This document shows positions 20,714 through 20,914 of a stretch of 20,914 bases of DNA, piece by piece. The notes below the pieces were generated by a model. The model worked only from the letters and a program-made list of their open reading frames with translations. It searched no databases and was not told the DNA's origin. Each line of letters starts with the position of its first letter. Position 1 is the stretch's first letter. The translations under genes and the position numbers were made by a program. The DNA is from a virus: positions 1 to 20,914 of the IMG/VR virus record IMGVR_UViG_3300029309_000414; one strand, 5' to 3'.

Positions 20714-20770
20714 GGTTTATTTGTTTGGTTAGAGTTTAAAAATTGCCGAAGGATTAACCCATCGACAGAG

Positions 20771-20801
20771 CAAATATAAACATTTTTATCAAATACACAA
20801 A
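20771..20801 (-). promoter_or_regulatory. Strong Bacteroidota-type promoter for the leftward early genes
   Basis: Minus strand TTTG (20801-20798), a 19-base spacer, then TATATTTG (20778-20771): an exact match to the Bacteroidota -33 (TTTG) and -7 (TAnnTTTG) elements with the usual spacing. Transcription would begin near 20764-20768, about 50 bases before ATG 20713. The -33 box lies inside a tandem repeat. Confidence 0.7.
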
Positions 20802-20825
20802 TTTATTTTACTAAATACACAAATT
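20782..20825 (-). repeat. Two 22-bp tandem repeats overlapping the early promoter
   Basis: Minus strand units AATTTGTGTATTTAGTAAAATA (split here as AATTTGTGTATTT plus AGTAAAATA) at 20825-20804 and AATTTGTGTATTT plus GATAAAAAT at 20803-20782 follow each other head to tail. The 22-bp period is two helical turns, as expected for paired binding sites of a regulator covering the -33 region. The remaining edge (20826-20914) shows short open frames only. Confidence 0.6.
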
Positions 20826-20914
20826 ATTTTTGTTTGTCCGGTTTCGCAACGCATAAAGCAAAACTACTTTTCGAGCGTGGAATAAATAAACAAAGGGAAT
20901 GCGCGCACTTATAG

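Noticed and set aside
20824-20913. Open minus frames entering from the right edge
   Set aside because: Two frames are open for about 30 codons each without recognisable content; an upstream gene end is possible but cannot be chosen.
1-20914. tRNA, integrase, transposase or attachment site
   Set aside because: No cloverleaf, recombinase motifs or flanking duplications were seen by eye; a tRNA scan was not possible.

Overview
The window is a piece of a tailed-phage genome (lytic phage or prophage) whose host is most likely a member of the Bacteroidota, probably an aquatic flavobacterium-like bacterium. Reasons: genes are packed with TGATG, ATGA and TAATG junctions; the sequence is AT-rich; Shine-Dalgarno sequences are almost absent and replaced by A/T-rich leaders; the best promoter has the Bacteroidota form TTTG-N19-TATATTTG; the primase domain is of the BT4734/VirE-N type common in Bacteroidota; and the lysis lipoprotein resembles ones I know from phages of that phylum. 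No rRNA, tRNA, CRISPR array, transposase or integrase was found.

Layout. Positions 1-5307 are rightward and late: the 3' part of a giant polyvalent, probably ejected virion protein with a degenerate zincin motif and an LPD38-like region, then a three-gene lysis cassette (holin-like, membrane/coiled-coil protein, lipoprotein with a C-terminal membrane anchor that looks like a unimolecular spanin). No endolysin is visible. Everything from 5333 to 20713 is leftward, converging on the lysis genes across 25 bp.

Reading leftward in transcription order: (a) 20713-14530, a strong promoter with tandem 22-bp repeats at the right edge, then about 18 small, mostly unrecognised proteins, typical of early host-takeover or anti-defence genes, punctuated by structured intergenic repeats; (b) 14460-12674, a recombination set: ERF single-strand annealing protein, RecE-like PD-(D/E)XK exonuclease and a small protein ending in an SSB-type acidic tip; (c) 12753-9786, replication: DnaA domain IV-like DNA-binding protein, BT4734-type primase fused to a DnaB-like helicase, and a RusA-like Holliday-junction resolvase; (d) 9808-7536, a small helical protein, a GT-B glycosyltransferase, a possible PD-(D/E)XK protein and a 2OG-Fe(II) dioxygenase, closed by a rho-independent terminator hairpin; (e) 7464-5333, a monomeric class II (B12-dependent) ribonucleotide reductase and a small overlapping gene.

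Together the leftward genes supply dNTPs, prime and unwind DNA, and recombine and resolve it; no DNA polymerase is in the window. The least explained parts are the 40-nt intergenic hairpin repeats (two near-identical copies and one diverged copy with a changed but still paired stem) that also carry a micro-ORF, the conserved TAATCTCTAAC-type pre-start motif, the SSB-tail protein, and the early small-gene block.
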